From Parachryseolinea silvisoli (GTDB taxonomy: Bacteria > Bacteroidota > Bacteroidia > Cytophagales > Cyclobacteriaceae), in contig NZ_JAIOAO010000002.1 in the NCBI RefSeq assembly GCF_021190955.1, positions 434,001-498,000 of the forward strand: a DNA stretch of 64,000 bases, in the 5' to 3' direction. How positions within the stretch are numbered: position 1 is the first letter of the stretch; the number at the start of each line of letters is the position of its first letter. This document shows, piece after piece, positions 44,513 through 52,104 of the stretch. A model generated the notes under the pieces. That model saw only the letters and a program-made list of their open reading frames with translations. It was not told where the DNA came from and made no database searches. A program made the translations under genes and the position numbers.

Positions 44513-47500
44513 CCGGCCATCCGGCCAAGCAAGTCGATCGCTGCATCGACCGTCTTGATCGCATCCACGATAAGCATAGCTTTACCGCCGCTATCCTTCA
44601 TCTTACACTGCTTCGAGTTCTTTTGCACGAACGAAAGGACCTGACCAAAGATATCGGAGCTGAAATAAGTGTCATTCGTGGATATGAAATAAGCCCGCAG
44701 CTTTTCATTTTTCAAGCTTAGTTTCTCAAATCCCAGTTTTTCGCCGAGCCAGCGTAGCCGCACCGTGTTAACGAGCTCCTCTACCGACGCCGGCAACGGA
44801 CCAAACCGGTCGCGTACTTCGTTGGCGAACTTCGCCAGTTCCTCTTCATTGTCAATGTTGTCCAACCGCGAATACAGTTGTAGGCGCTCCGTGACGCTGG
44901 CCACGTAAGTTTCTGGAATCAATATTTCCAGATCGGTTTCAATAACGCAGTCCTGTACAATCAGCTTTATCTTCTCGGCAAGATCAGAAGCAAACAGGTC
45001 GCGGAAGTCCGTTTCCTTCAATTCCTGAATAGCGTCGTCGAGGATCTTGTGATAGGTGTCGAAACCCAGGTCTGTAATAAAACCTGTCTGTTCGCCACCC
45101 AACAAGTTACCCGCCCCGCGAATATCGAGGTCGCGCATAGCCACTTTAAAGCCATCCCCTAATTCCGAAAACTCTTCCAGCGCGCCCAGGCGCTTACGCG
45201 AATCGGCCGTTAATAGCGACGCCGGCGGTGTCAGTAAATAACAATATGCCTTTTTATTTGAACGCCCCACACGCCCGCGCATTTGGTGCAGATCGGAGAG
45301 ACCAAACATGTGCGCCTGGTTGATCATAATCGTATTGGCATTAGGAATGTCAAGACCCGACTCGATGATATTGGTAGACACCAACACATCATACTCGCCG
45401 TCGATAAACCGGGCCATAACCTTTTCCAGCTTGTCGCCTTCCATCTGGCCATGGCCAATACCAATGCGCGCATCGGGCACCAGCTTATAGATCGTGTTGG
45501 CCATTGACTCGATGTCGCTCACCCGGTTGTGTACAAAGAAAACCTGGCCCCCACGACGAAGCTCGTTGCTGATAGCATCGCGTATAACCTCCTCGTTAAA
45601 CGTATGCAGCTCGGTCGTAACCGGTTGCCGGTTAGGCGGCGGCGTCGCGATCACACTCAGGTCGCGTGCACCCATAAGCGAGAAGTGCAGTGTACGCGGA
45701 ATAGGCGTTGCCGTAAGCGTCAATACATCGACGCTAATTTTCAGTTCTTTTAAGCGATCCTTTACTTTAACCCCAAACTTCTGCTCCTCATCGATGACCA
45801 ACAACCCCAGGTCTTTAAACTTGACGTCCTTGCTCACAATACGGTGAGTGCCGATCAGGATATTTACTTTTCCCTCACCGGTATCTTTAATAATCTCCTT
45901 TATATCGGCATCGCTCTTAAAGCGCGATACATAGTCGACACGTACCGGGAAGCTTGCCAAACGATCGCGGAATGTACGGTAGTGCTGCATGGCGAGGATC
46001 GTCGTCGGCACCAACACCGCCACCTGCTTCCCTTCCGACGCTGCCTTGAACGCGGCACGTACCGCCACCTCGGTTTTACCAAAGCCTACATCACCACACA
46101 CCAAACGGTCCATCGGGTGTGGGTTCTGCATATCGCGCTTCACGTCCTCAGTCGCACGGGCCTGATCAGGAGTATCTTCATAGATAAACGACGACTCCAG
46201 TTCCGCTTGCAGAAACCCATCGGGTGAATACGCATACCCCGGCGCAGACTTGCGCTTGGCATACAGCTCGATCAGCTCCTTGGCAATATCTTTAACGCGT
46301 CGTTTTACTTTCGACTTCTTCGTCTCCCACTCCTGCGTACCCAGCTTGCTCATGATCGGCGGCGTACCTTCCTTGCCGGAGTACTTCGAAATCTTGTGCA
46401 GCGAGTGAATGCTGATATACATCAAATCATCATCACGGAACACAAGGCGGATCGCTTCCTGCTCATGTCCGTTCACATCGCGTTTCTCGAGGCCGGCAAA
46501 CTTGGCAATGCCGTAGTCGATATGCGTCACAAAGTCGCCGGGCTGTAGCGTTTGCAGCTCGCGCAGCGTAAGCGCCTTCGACTTGGTAAACTTTTCTTTG
46601 GCGCGGTACCGATGGAAACGCTCAAAGATCTGGTGGTCCGTATAACACACCATTTTCATGTGCTGGTCCACATAGCCTTGACGCAACGCAAACTCCAGGG
46701 GTTGGAACTTCAGACTGATGTTGATCTCCTCCAGAATGCCCTTAAGGCGATCCAACTGACGCGGTACATCCGCCGCGATAAAATTACTGTAGCCATGACC
46801 CTGTTGATCGTACAGATCCGTGGCCAGCATGTCAAAATTCTTGTTAAACGAAGGCTGTGCCGACGAAGGATAATCAAAAATAGCCGCATCGTGAAAAATG
46901 GCACGGCTGCCAAACTCCACACGCACAAACGCGTTGATGCGCTGCAGAAAAGCATCACGTGTATCAAACAGCTTCTCCGGTGCGCTGACAACCTGAGCCC
47001 CACTCGCACGAATGATCTTATCAAATGAGGCCGCAACCTTCTCAAAGCTCTTCTGAATGATGTCCGCCGTAAGCTGAACATCCTTGAACCACACTCGTGC
47101 TTCCGGCGAAATAAACTCAAAAAGCGACTGCCGTTCCTCTTGTACGAGCTTGGTCTGTACATTGGGGATGATACTGACCTTGTCGAGCTGTGCTACCGAC
47201 AACTGCGAGCCCGGCTCAAACGTACGAATGCTGTCCACTTCGTCACCGAAAAGCTCGATACGAACCGGCAGCTCGTTGGCAAATGAAAATATATCGATGA
47301 TCCCGCCGCGAATGGCAAACTGCCCCGCTTCGTACACAAAGTCGGTCTTCTCAAAATCGTACGTGTGCAGAAAATCTTCCAGGAAAGCGATGTCGAGATT
47401 CTCCTGCAGCTTAATTGTAAAGGTATTGGACGCCAGCGAGCGCTTGTTGATCACTTTCTCGCTAAGCGCTTCAGGATAGGTAACGATGATCTCCGGTGCC

Positions 47501-47847
47501 GTTTTATTGGCAATGCGGCTCAGTACCTCGGCACGCATCAGAATGTTGGCATTTTCAGTTTCGTCGTATTCGTACGGACGACGATACGACATCGGGAAGA
47601 TCGGCACCTCACGATCCAGCAGATTTTGCAGGTCGTTTTGAAAGTACGCAGCCTCCTCACGGTCCTGTAAAACGATGACGTAATCCTGTGGATGAAGCTT
47701 AAAAGTGGCCGCTACCATAACAGCGTCAAGGCTTCCAGCCAGCCCTTTAATGCGCACAGCTTGCGCCTGAGACGCCTTTATCCCTGCGGCTACGGTCTTG
47801 ACAAATCCATCCGCTTTGTAAATACTTATAAAATCGGTCGCCCTCAC
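44473..47847 (-). CDS. mfd: Transcription-repair coupling factor Mfd
   Basis: Mfd displaces stalled RNA polymerase and recruits UvrA. The 1124-residue protein has an N-terminal UvrB-like part (about 1-400), the RNA-polymerase-interacting domain (about 430-500, with QPGDFVTHIDYGIAKFAGL), and RecG-like helicase motors. Visible motor motifs are Walker A GDVGFGKTEVAVRAA (about 588), VIDEEQKFGV, TLTATPIPRTLHFSL, QMRGRVGRSNKKAYCY, and the C-terminal TRCF domain. Length is normal. Confidence 0.98.
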   Translation of the reverse strand: MRATDFISIYKADGFVKTVAAGIKASQAQAVRIKGLAGSLDAVMVAATFKLHPQDYVIVLQDREEAAYFQNDLQNLLDREVPIFPMSYRRPYEYDETENANILMRAEVLSRIANKTAPEIIVTYPEALSEKVINKRSLASNTFTIKLQENLDIAFLEDFLHTYDFEKTDFVYEAGQFAIRGGIIDIFSFANELPVRIELFGDEVDSIRTFEPGSQLSVAQLDKVSIIPNVQTKLVQEERQSLFEFISPEARVWFKDVQLTADIIQKSFEKVAASFDKIIRASGAQVVSAPEKLFDTRDAFLQRINAFVRVEFGSRAIFHDAAIFDYPSSAQPSFNKNFDMLATDLYDQQGHGYSNFIAADVPRQLDRLKGILEEINISLKFQPLEFALRQGYVDQHMKMVCYTDHQIFERFHRYRAKEKFTKSKALTLRELQTLQPGDFVTHIDYGIAKFAGLEKRDVNGHEQEAIRLVFRDDDLMYISIHSLHKISKYSGKEGTPPIMSKLGTQEWETKKSKVKRRVKDIAKELIELYAKRKSAPGYAYSPDGFLQAELESSFIYEDTPDQARATEDVKRDMQNPHPMDRLVCGDVGFGKTEVAVRAAFKAASEGKQVAVLVPTTILAMQHYRTFRDRLASFPVRVDYVSRFKSDADIKEIIKDTGEGKVNILIGTHRIVSKDVKFKDLGLLVIDEEQKFGVKVKDRLKELKISVDVLTLTATPIPRTLHFSLMGARDLSVIATPPPNRQPVTTELHTFNEEVIRDAISNELRRGGQVFFVHNRVSDIESMANTIYKLVPDARIGIGHGQMEGDKLEKVMARFIDGEYDVLVSTNIIESGLDIPNANTIMINQAHMFGLSDLHQMRGRVGRSNKKAYCYLLTPPASLLTADSRKRLGALEEFSELGDGFKVAMRDLDIRGAGNLLGGEQTGFITDLGFDTYHKILDDAIQELKETDFRDLFASDLAEKIKLIVQDCVIETDLEILIPETYVASVTERLQLYSRLDNIDNEEELAKFANEVRDRFGPLPASVEELVNTVRLRWLGEKLGFEKLSLKNEKLRAYFISTNDTYFSSDIFGQVLSFVQKNSKQCKMKDSGGKAMLIVDAIKTVDAAIDLLGRMAGQESRSVKEILSK

Positions 47848-48000
47848 TGTATCCTGATCCGTGAATCGTTTAAAACGTTAATGTGTGCTGAATGTTTTGC
47901 CTGCAACGTGACCCGTCGGTAAAACGAAGACACAAAGATAATGGCTTTCGAAAATTTTGTGCCAGTGCATACAAGTGATATTTTTAAGGCTGCGAGTCAT

Positions 48001-48192
48001 ATGTTTTTTATCCGCCAGCTTTTTCTGTACATCAGCATCACCGCCGGGTTGTTCCTGCTCATCGGTCTTTTCCGGCCATGGATCATGCTGTGGTGGGAAG
48101 ACGTTCAAAACCGCCGCAAAGTAATTAAGCTGTACGGCAGCGTAGCCGTGGTCGCTTATCTCGTATATTGGCTCACGATTCTCCTCGTATGA
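48001..48192 (+). CDS. Small two-helix membrane protein
   Basis: Starting at the ATG at 48001 gives 63 residues with two transmembrane helices (about 5-20 and 40-60) joined by a charged loop containing WWEDVQNRRKVIKLYG. An in-frame ATG at 47941 would add 20 residues; a near-consensus -7 box lies between the two ATGs, favouring the shorter form. The stop overlaps the next gene's start (ATGA), so it is coupled to the thioredoxin-like gene. Function unknown. Confidence 0.7.
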   Translation: MFFIRQLFLYISITAGLFLLIGLFRPWIMLWWEDVQNRRKVIKLYGSVAVVAYLVYWLTILLV

Positions 48193-48653
48193 TAAAACCT
48201 GCAATTTTTCTCCTGGCAACGTTACTGCTGACCGTCGCGTCGTATGCGCAACAGGTTACCTCCGATCTGCCCGCCCTGCAAATCACCGGCCTCGATGGCA
48301 AATCCTTTTCCGCCAAAACCCTGAAGGGCAAAACCGTAATCGTGATGTATCAACCTGACTGCGACCACTGCCAGCGCGAAGCGACCCAGATACAGCAAAA
48401 CATCGCATCCTTCAAAGCGTACCAGATTTACTTCGTCACTACCGCTACATCCGCCGAAATCAAAAAGTTCGCCGCCGAATACAAATTAAACACTTCCCGC
48501 AACGTACACTTCGGCACAACCACCCTCGGCAACATCCTCAGTACCTACGGCCCCGTCGAAACTCCATCACTATACATCTACAGTGCCGATGGCCACCTCG
48601 TAAAAAAATTCAATGGCGAGACCGACATTCAGGTAGTCAAAAAGCACTTGTAA
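48189..48653 (+). CDS. Exported TlpA-like thioredoxin-fold protein
   Basis: The 154-residue precursor has a signal peptide (PAIFLLATLLLTVASYAQ) and a thioredoxin-fold domain with the active-site CDHC in VMYQPDCDHCQREATQ, the cis-proline region VETPSLYIY and a C-terminal helix. It belongs to the TlpA/ResA redoxin group of periplasmic thiol reductants. Its start overlaps the upstream membrane-protein stop by 4 bp, and the DUF2071 gene follows after one base, so the three genes form an operon. Confidence 0.9.
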   Translation: MIKPAIFLLATLLLTVASYAQQVTSDLPALQITGLDGKSFSAKTLKGKTVIVMYQPDCDHCQREATQIQQNIASFKAYQIYFVTTATSAEIKKFAAEYKLNTSRNVHFGTTTLGNILSTYGPVETPSLYIYSADGHLVKKFNGETDIQVVKKHL

Positions 48654-48654
48654 C

Positions 48655-49398
48655 ATGGCCGGCACATTCCTGACCGCCGAATGGAAAAAGTTGCTCATGG
48701 TGAACTACGTAGTAGACCCCGCCATACTGCAACCTCACGTACCCGTCGGCACCGAGCTCGACCTGTGGCAAGGCCGCTGTTACGTAAGCGTAGTAGGCTT
48801 TATGTTCGTCAACACGCGCCTGCGCGGCTTTCGCATCCCCTTTCACAGCAACTTCGAAGAAGTAAACCTGCGCTTCTACGTGCGCTATAAACACCCCGTG
48901 GACGGCTGGCGTCGGGGCGTGGTGTTCATCAAAGAGATTGTGCCAAAGCCAGCACTCACGTTTGTAGCCAACACCATCTATCGCGAAAACTACCAGACCA
49001 TGCCCATGGCACACCGTTGGGAACAGTCTAACGACACCCTCACGGTGGAATATCGCTGGCACCACAACGACTGGAACAGCATTAGCCTGACTACGGCAAA
49101 TGCCCCCGCACCGTTACAACCAGGTAGTGAAGAAGAATTCATAACAGAACACTATTGGGGCTACACCCGCATCGGCACTGCCCGCAGCGCGGAATACGGC
49201 GTCGAGCACCCCGCATGGCTCGTTTACCCACCCGCAACCCAATATATCGTTAATGTCGACTTCGGCCCACTCTACGGCCCAGAGTTCGCCCACCTGGCAA
49301 CCACCACCCCAGCCTCCGTCTTCCTCGCCGAAGGATCCCAAATCGTCGTAAAAGAAGGCCATAAGCTACCCCATCAAGCATTGCTCGCGCAAGCCTGA
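48655..49398 (+). CDS. DUF2071 (YqjF-like) protein
   Basis: The 247-residue protein matches the YqjF/DUF2071 family: WKKLLMVNYVVDPAILQPHVP at the start, YVSVVGFMF, FEEVNLRFYVR, then a mid-domain VVFIKEIVPKPAL and YRENYQ. It has a beta-barrel-like fold of unknown biochemical function. It starts one base after the thioredoxin-like gene. Nothing in it suggests a signal peptide, so it is probably cytosolic. Confidence 0.9.
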   Translation: MAGTFLTAEWKKLLMVNYVVDPAILQPHVPVGTELDLWQGRCYVSVVGFMFVNTRLRGFRIPFHSNFEEVNLRFYVRYKHPVDGWRRGVVFIKEIVPKPALTFVANTIYRENYQTMPMAHRWEQSNDTLTVEYRWHHNDWNSISLTTANAPAPLQPGSEEEFITEHYWGYTRIGTARSAEYGVEHPAWLVYPPATQYIVNVDFGPLYGPEFAHLATTTPASVFLAEGSQIVVKEGHKLPHQALLAQA

Positions 49399-49628
49399 GG
49401 CCCGCCCAGGGCCAGCGACCTGTGACCACAACTGCCAGGTTTCCACAAGCCATTCAGCTACGTATCTATCGCCCAAAACCAAACAACAGTTCGTTCTCTG
49501 TGCGGGCACACGATATAAAGCTTTCTCCCAACATGTGAAGAGTTTGTTAAAAAGCGCGTCATAGCTAAAAAATCACCCAAATTGGGCCAAACATAAAGCT
49601 AACGAGTTCCGTAACGGAGGGTATAAAT

Positions 49629-49775
49629 ATGGAACAATCGTATCCCCACCCCATGCGGTCTAACCATGATGTAAAGGAGTCTGCGAATAGGAGTCTCCGA
49701 CGCTTGCGTATTTTATTACTGATCTGGTTGATTTCGTTAATGGCAACAGTGCTTTGGTATTCGCTGAGCGTCTAG
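49629..49775 (+). CDS. 48-residue single-helix membrane peptide
   Basis: The ATG at 49629 is preceded by a strong ribosome-binding site, GGAGG at 49615-49619, with an 8-10 base gap. The product is basic and polar for about 26 residues (SANRSLRRLR), then has one transmembrane helix (about 27-45: ILLLIWLISLMATVLWY) and ends in SLSV. The positive-inside rule puts the N-terminus in the cytosol. It is too short for routine gene callers. Function unknown; its position in an otherwise empty region with a good ribosome site argues for a real small protein. Confidence 0.55.
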   Translation: MEQSYPHPMRSNHDVKESANRSLRRLRILLLIWLISLMATVLWYSLSV

Positions 49776-49844
49776 ACGTAAACGGCCCCGAGCCTCCAGT
49801 TGTACCCACTCCTTACGTTATGGCCTTTCCCCGACCTGAACCAA

Positions 49845-49869
49845 CAGGCCCGCCTGCCGTAGGCCTGCC
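49845..49869. repeat. GC-rich palindromic element
   Basis: CAGGCC (49845-49850) is inverted as GGCCTG (49862-49867), and GCCTGCC occurs twice in direct orientation (49852-49858 and 49863-49869). It resembles the short REP-like intergenic palindromes built on GCCTGCC that occur in some Bacteroidota genomes; only one copy is seen here. Confidence 0.4.
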
Positions 49870-49904
49870 CGAAATATTAATTTATTATTATTTTTCACCA
49901 CGTT

Positions 49905-50030
49905 GCCATAGGCCAAAACCATAGCCGAAATAGACCATCGCTAGGGTCCAGCTAGGGATTACCCGTATCAAACCTATACCATAGCCATACCTTAGCTATA
50001 CCCGACATATAGCTGACTTTAGCATAGAGG
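49905..50030. repeat. Cluster of short repeated words (CCATAGCC, CTATACC, GCTAGGG) and a small hairpin
   Basis: CCATAGCC occurs at 49919 and 49979, GCTAGGG twice (49940 and 49951), CTATACC twice, and AGCTATA (49994-50000) pairs with TATAGCT (50008-50014) around a 7-base loop. Together these give a tract built almost entirely from CTAT/ATAG words, ending about 260 bp before htrA. Confidence 0.4.
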
Positions 50031-50220
50031 GGGTCTGGCAATAGGTCCTTCAACATTTCCCCAAAAACCGCGCTCTTCTTTCAACTTTCCACCGAGCATT
50101 TTCATCCTCAATAAATCAGCACGAAACACCCAAAAAACCGTTTGAAAAGATCCTTGAACCAAAATCCGAAAAGTTTCGTAGATAGTACTACTGCATAAAA
50201 AATCAGCAAAAAAGTCGCTC

Positions 50221-50252
50221 CTGACACGGCCGTGCTGACAAAATTTCTGACG
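50221..50252 (+). repeat. Triple CTGAC direct repeat upstream of htrA
   Basis: CTGACA (50221), CTGACA (50235) and CTGACG (50247) recur at spacings of 14 and 12 bp, about 55-85 bases before the htrA start. Spacing near one helical turn suggests a protein-binding array, possibly stress regulation of the protease. Confidence 0.35.
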
Positions 50253-50306
50253 AGGGCTTGTTGCCTGATTTTTGATATGCAATGAACCGCTAATAAAAAC
50301 GTGATT

Positions 50307-51785
50307 ATGAAAAGATTCGCATCTCTTTTTTTAGCCGCAGTGCTCGGAAGCGCCAGCACAGTGGCCATCGTACAGTGGCTTGACAACAACAAACCCGTGA
50401 AGTTGGAGTATATGAGCGGCGTGCCGACGACGCAGGTCGCCTACAGGGTTGATGAACATGGGCAAGCCGTTCCATTGGATTTCACGCAAACTGCCGAAGC
50501 CGTAACGCCCGCAGTCGTATTCATTCAGTCTACGCAAGACGCCCCGCGTCGCAGTGAAGCGCCCGCCGAGGGATATGATCCCTTCCGCGAGTTCTTCGGG
50601 CCCCGTGGTCCGCAAGGCCCCAGTCAAAGCTCCGGCTCGGGTGTGATCATCAATGAAAAGGGCTATATCGTGACCAACAACCACGTGGTACAAGATGCCG
50701 ACGTGGTGGAAGTAACACTCTCTGACAACCGTACACTGAAAGCCGAGGTGATCGGTACCGACCCCGATACAGACATTGCCTTGATCAAGATCGAGGCAAC
50801 CGGTTTACCGCACCTTTCTTTCGTCGATTCTGACAAATCAAAGGTAGGCGAATGGGTACTGGCCGTCGGCAACCCTTACAACCTGAACTCCACCGTCACG
50901 GCGGGTATCATCAGCGCAAAGGGGAGAAACATCAACATTTTGCAACGCAACTCGCAGGAAGGAAACACCGCCATTGAATCGTTTATTCAAACCGATGCGG
51001 CCATCAACCCCGGCAACAGCGGCGGCGCACTGGTAAACCTCAACGGCGGCCTGCTGGGTATCAACACCGCCATTGCCAGCCCGACCGGTTCATACTCCGG
51101 GTATGGTTTTGCAGTACCGGCTAACATCGTGAGCAAGATCACCGAGGACCTCATCCAGTTCGGGGCAGTGCAGCGCGGGTGGTTGGGAGTATCGATTGCG
51201 AGCGTAAACAGCGCCCTGGTGAAAGAAAAAGACCTGACTGTAAACGAAGGTGCTTACGTCTCTGCCTTTGCTGAAAAGAGCTCTGCCAAAGATGCCGGAT
51301 TGAAGGAAGGCGACGTGGTTACTAAAATTGACGAAACGCCTATTCGGTCCAGCGCTGCGCTGATTGAATACATCGGCCGTCACCGCCCGGGCGATAAAGT
51401 GAACATGGTCGTAAACCGCCATGGCAAAGAGATGACGCTTCCCGTAACATTAAAGAACCGCGACGGTAATACTGTCGCGGTAAAACCGGAAGAGCGTGAT
51501 GGTTTTGCGGCCCTTGGGCTGGAGGTAGAAAATATTGATGGAAATGTTCTAAAAAAATTGGATATTGAGAACGGTGTTCGGGTAAAAGAACTCAGCAACG
51601 GCAAACTAGCCAAGCACACCGATATTCGTGAAGGCTTCATCATTACGAAAGTCAACGAAGTGCAGGTGAAATCCGTTAAAGAGTTTAACGAACTACTGAA
51701 GAAGAAAAAACCGGGCGAAATGGTAATTCTTTCCGGCATCTACGAAGACCTGCCAAGAGAGTTCAATTACGCCTTTAGGATGTAA
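50307..51785 (+). CDS. DegP/HtrA-type periplasmic serine protease
   Basis: The 492-residue protein starts at the ATG at 50307; the GTG six bases upstream is in frame but weaker. A signal or anchor helix (FASLFLAAVLGSASTVAIV) opens it. The trypsin-like domain has catalytic His in IVTNNHVV (about 125), Asp in DPDTDIALIKI (about 155) and Ser in NPGNSGGAL (about 235). Two PDZ domains follow (about 280-370 and 400-490). It degrades and refolds damaged envelope proteins. The direct repeats upstream may be its regulatory site. Confidence 0.96.
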   Translation: MKRFASLFLAAVLGSASTVAIVQWLDNNKPVKLEYMSGVPTTQVAYRVDEHGQAVPLDFTQTAEAVTPAVVFIQSTQDAPRRSEAPAEGYDPFREFFGPRGPQGPSQSSGSGVIINEKGYIVTNNHVVQDADVVEVTLSDNRTLKAEVIGTDPDTDIALIKIEATGLPHLSFVDSDKSKVGEWVLAVGNPYNLNSTVTAGIISAKGRNINILQRNSQEGNTAIESFIQTDAAINPGNSGGALVNLNGGLLGINTAIASPTGSYSGYGFAVPANIVSKITEDLIQFGAVQRGWLGVSIASVNSALVKEKDLTVNEGAYVSAFAEKSSAKDAGLKEGDVVTKIDETPIRSSAALIEYIGRHRPGDKVNMVVNRHGKEMTLPVTLKNRDGNTVAVKPEERDGFAALGLEVENIDGNVLKKLDIENGVRVKELSNGKLAKHTDIREGFIITKVNEVQVKSVKEFNELLKKKKPGEMVILSGIYEDLPREFNYAFRM

Positions 51786-51806
51786 TCTTATAGGTAACAC
51801 ACACAT

Positions 51807-51980
51807 ATGAGGAGACTTTTTAAAAAAGGCGAACGTGTTCGCAGCAAGATCGACGGGAAAGTGGTGGAAGTTTTAAAGTACATTAAGAACAACTTCGTTG
51901 AAGTAAAATGGTTTGATCTCGAAACAAAGGAGATCCACACCAACAAGATCAAAGAAGACAAGCTCTCAAAAGCTGCATAG
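51807..51980 (+). CDS. 57-residue basic protein resembling DUF2158/YodC
   Basis: A short frame with its ATG at 51807, 21 bp after htrA. The product begins RLFKKGERVRSKIDGKVVEV and continues as strands with WFDLETKEIHTNKI. The pattern G-(D/E)-x-V-R-x-K-x-G and the W-F-D with a following strand resembles the SH3-like YodC/DUF2158 family. It is probably cotranscribed with htrA. The family call is tentative; the reading frame is likely real because of the regular strand pattern and lysine-rich tail. Confidence 0.6.
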   Translation: MRRLFKKGERVRSKIDGKVVEVLKYIKNNFVEVKWFDLETKEIHTNKIKEDKLSKAA

Positions 51981-51992
51981 AAACTATAGTCC

Positions 51993-52051
51993 TTACCCGT
52001 TAATAGCCACATATCAGGATGTTCTCATCCCTAGTAACTATTAACGGGTAA
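51993..52051 (+). other. Nested inverted repeat between the YodC-like gene and ispH
   Basis: TTACCCGTTAATAG (51993-52006) and CTATTAACGGGTAA (52038-52051) form a perfect 14-bp dyad. Inside it, GGATG (52017-52021) pairs with CATCC (52026-52030). No T-run follows directly, so it is not a plain terminator. Confidence 0.75.
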
Positions 52052-52079
52052 TTACTCCGTTTTTTACCCGCAACATCCC

Positions 52080-52087
52080 TAACTTTG
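52080..52087 (+). promoter_or_regulatory. -7 element of the ispH promoter
   Basis: TAACTTTG matches TAnnTTTG exactly. Transcription from it would start near 52094, about 10-17 bases before the inferred ispH start codon. The same word precedes ytxH, and a one-base variant precedes polA. Confidence 0.6.
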
Positions 52088-52104
52088 CAGTTAGAGTAAA
52101 AGCT

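Larger units (their letters stand above)
49399..50306. other. Large non-coding stretch between DUF2071 and htrA, with one small gene and several repeats
   Basis: About 900 bp without a long gene. It holds a GGCCC/GGGCC hairpin just after the DUF2071 stop (49399-49413), a small membrane-peptide gene (49629-49775), a GC-rich palindromic element near 49850, a stretch of repeated CTAT/ATAG words (49905-50030), and a triple CTGAC direct repeat (50221-50252). Minus-strand frames of 87 and 94 codons here lack protein-like composition and were rejected. No tRNA-like fold was seen. Confidence 0.6.

Noticed and set aside
50019-50392. Two minus-strand frames (87 and 94 codons) upstream of htrA
   Set aside because: They overlap each other in different frames and the htrA start, lack ribosome sites and show no conserved-looking motif; the second has a hydrophobic patch only because of T-rich sequence.
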